A stretch of 64,000 nt of DNA. Source: Sepiola atlantica. Taxonomy: Eukaryota > Mollusca > Cephalopoda > Sepiida > Sepiolidae. Location of the stretch: the NCBI GenBank assembly GCA_963556195.1, contig OY744523.1, positions 77,197,445-77,261,444 of the forward strand, given 5' to 3'. Under the pieces are notes generated by a model. The model was not told where the DNA came from and did no database searches. It worked only from the letters and a program-made list of their open reading frames with translations. The position numbers and the translations under genes were made by a program. Positions 63,241 through 64,000 of the stretch are shown piece after piece. Each line of letters starts with the position of its first letter. Position 1 is the stretch's first letter.

Positions 63241-64000
63241 ATGATAGAATTTGGTTTTGCAATAAACCGTGTTTTAAGAAAAAGGGAAAGCCATCTTGTT
63301 ACATATGAATTTGGTACAGCAAAGACTCAAGTAGATTATCTTCTGGTTAGGAAAAAGGGCAGAAAGCTCTTATGTGATATGCGAGTAATTTCTGGCGAAG
63401 AACAAATTGCGGCACAGCACAAACCGGTTATTTTACATCTTCTGCTGAAGAAAGCTCATGAAGTAAAAAGAAAGTTTATCACTGAGAGAAAAGTGTGTAG
63501 TTAGGGTTGAATTGAAGAACATGTGAAACGTGAGTTCAGAGACAAAGTGATGAAGAGTTTGGCTAGCAGATTGACTACAGGAAGTATTTGAGACAATGAA
63601 AGATGCTGAAGGATACACTGTTGGATGTAACAGACGAGAATATTGGGTGGATGGAAGGGCCCCTACAGCATTGGGTTACATGGTGGTAGAATTAGAAAGT
63701 TGAAGAGAGTACCAAAGAAAAACAGAAACGTAGGACTCAGTGGATAAAAGGTTTAGTGAATAAGGATGTATATCTGGAGTCAAAGAAGGAAGCAAGTAGA
63801 ACAATATACAAAGCCAGGAATGAGGCTAAGAACGCCAGGTATACTTTAAAGGGATGACCAAAAGAATGAAATATCTAGGATAGCTAAACAGATGGCAATT
63901 ACAAATATAGATATTGTTGGAGAGAAGTGCATTCGAAATGACAATGGAGGTTTAGCAACAAATGAATAGGACAAGAGGAATGCTTGGAAATGCCACTATG
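63241..64000 (+). pseudogene. RTE-type LINE endonuclease to RT linker, copy 2, runs off the window
   Basis: The open frame 63241-63504 starts MIEFGFAINRVLRKRESHLV, then TYEFGTAKTQVDYLLVRKKG and RKLLCDMRVISGEEQIAAQH KP. It matches copy 1 and the RTE block 'ESHLVTYKSGTAKTQVDYLLVR......VKVIPGEE...QH'. After frameshifts the linker follows: VEESTKEKQK, QWIKGLVNKDVYLESKKEAS and RTIYKARNEAKNARYTLKG (about 63690-63855), then a 'ISRIAKQMA' block and GEKCIRNDNGGLATN near 63950. This is the usual path toward the RT, which would lie beyond position 64000. The first part of the endonuclease (motifs I-IV) is missing at 63241. Confidence 0.75.

Overview
The window is an AT-rich, gene-poor stretch of an animal genome. 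It looks molluscan, most likely a cephalopod such as an octopus. The signs are long (TA)n arrays every few kilobases, interspersed TTAGGG-type repeats, tRNA-derived and 5S-derived SINEs, many decayed non-LTR retrotransposons of several clades, Penelope-like GIY-YIG remnants, mariner/Tc1 and hAT transposons, and a Helitron. No intact reading frame longer than about 165 codons was seen, and no exon of a recognisable host gene could be supported. Every coding stretch identified belongs to a mobile element, and almost all carry stops and frameshifts. The organism assignment is an inference.

Layout. 1-12 kb: repeat-rich sequence with several fragments of one non-LTR pol family (about 2.9-5.6 kb and 11.2-11.8 kb), a tRNA-derived SINE inserted among them, microsatellites, a 330-bp foldback (8.5-8.8 kb) and a telomere-like block between two copies of a 39-bp unit (9.7-9.8 kb). 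12-16.3 kb: a decayed Tc1-like transposase on the minus strand, LINE remnants, two strong hairpins, and a palindrome whose loop holds a 5S rRNA-derived SINE between two (TA)n arrays. 16.5-23 kb: LINE tails in both orientations, a minus-strand LINE reverse transcriptase, a deleted mariner inside a (TA)n array, a SINE, and a Penelope-like endonuclease remnant. 23.7-29 kb: a LINE fragment and then the largest element, a degenerate plus-strand Helitron with DUF6570-like, HUH Rep and PIF1-type helicase parts. A ubiquitin-specific-protease-like (USP-like) segment follows it. 30-34 kb: (TA)n, a long nested inverted repeat, about 1 kb of TACA-type simple sequence, a hairpin, and a candidate 1.3-kb terminal-inverted-repeat element. 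34.8-42.3 kb: a GA tract, a LINE tail, two copies of a GC-richer repeat (one headed by a U2 snRNA 5' segment), and two LINEs lying tail to tail. 42.2-46.9 kb: a full-length but inactive mariner in a (TA)n array, a duplicated SINE-like unit, a foldback between (TA)n arrays and a Penelope fragment. 47-56.7 kb: mostly anonymous AT-rich DNA with one promoter-like CpG/CCAAT patch, a pre-miRNA-like hairpin, a minus-strand LINE fragment and an 80-bp-class minisatellite. 57-59.5 kb: a minus-strand hAT transposase (ZMYM1-like). 61.9-64 kb: two copies of an RTE-type endonuclease separated by a SINE-containing foldback. The last copy runs off the end of the window.

The elements form a layered record of insertions and do not form a pathway. 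Two themes recur: elements sit exactly between (TA)n arrays, and palindromes carry other repeats in their loops. The most unusual item is the USP-like segment at the 3' end of the Helitron. All family assignments come from reading translated motifs by eye; no database search was possible.
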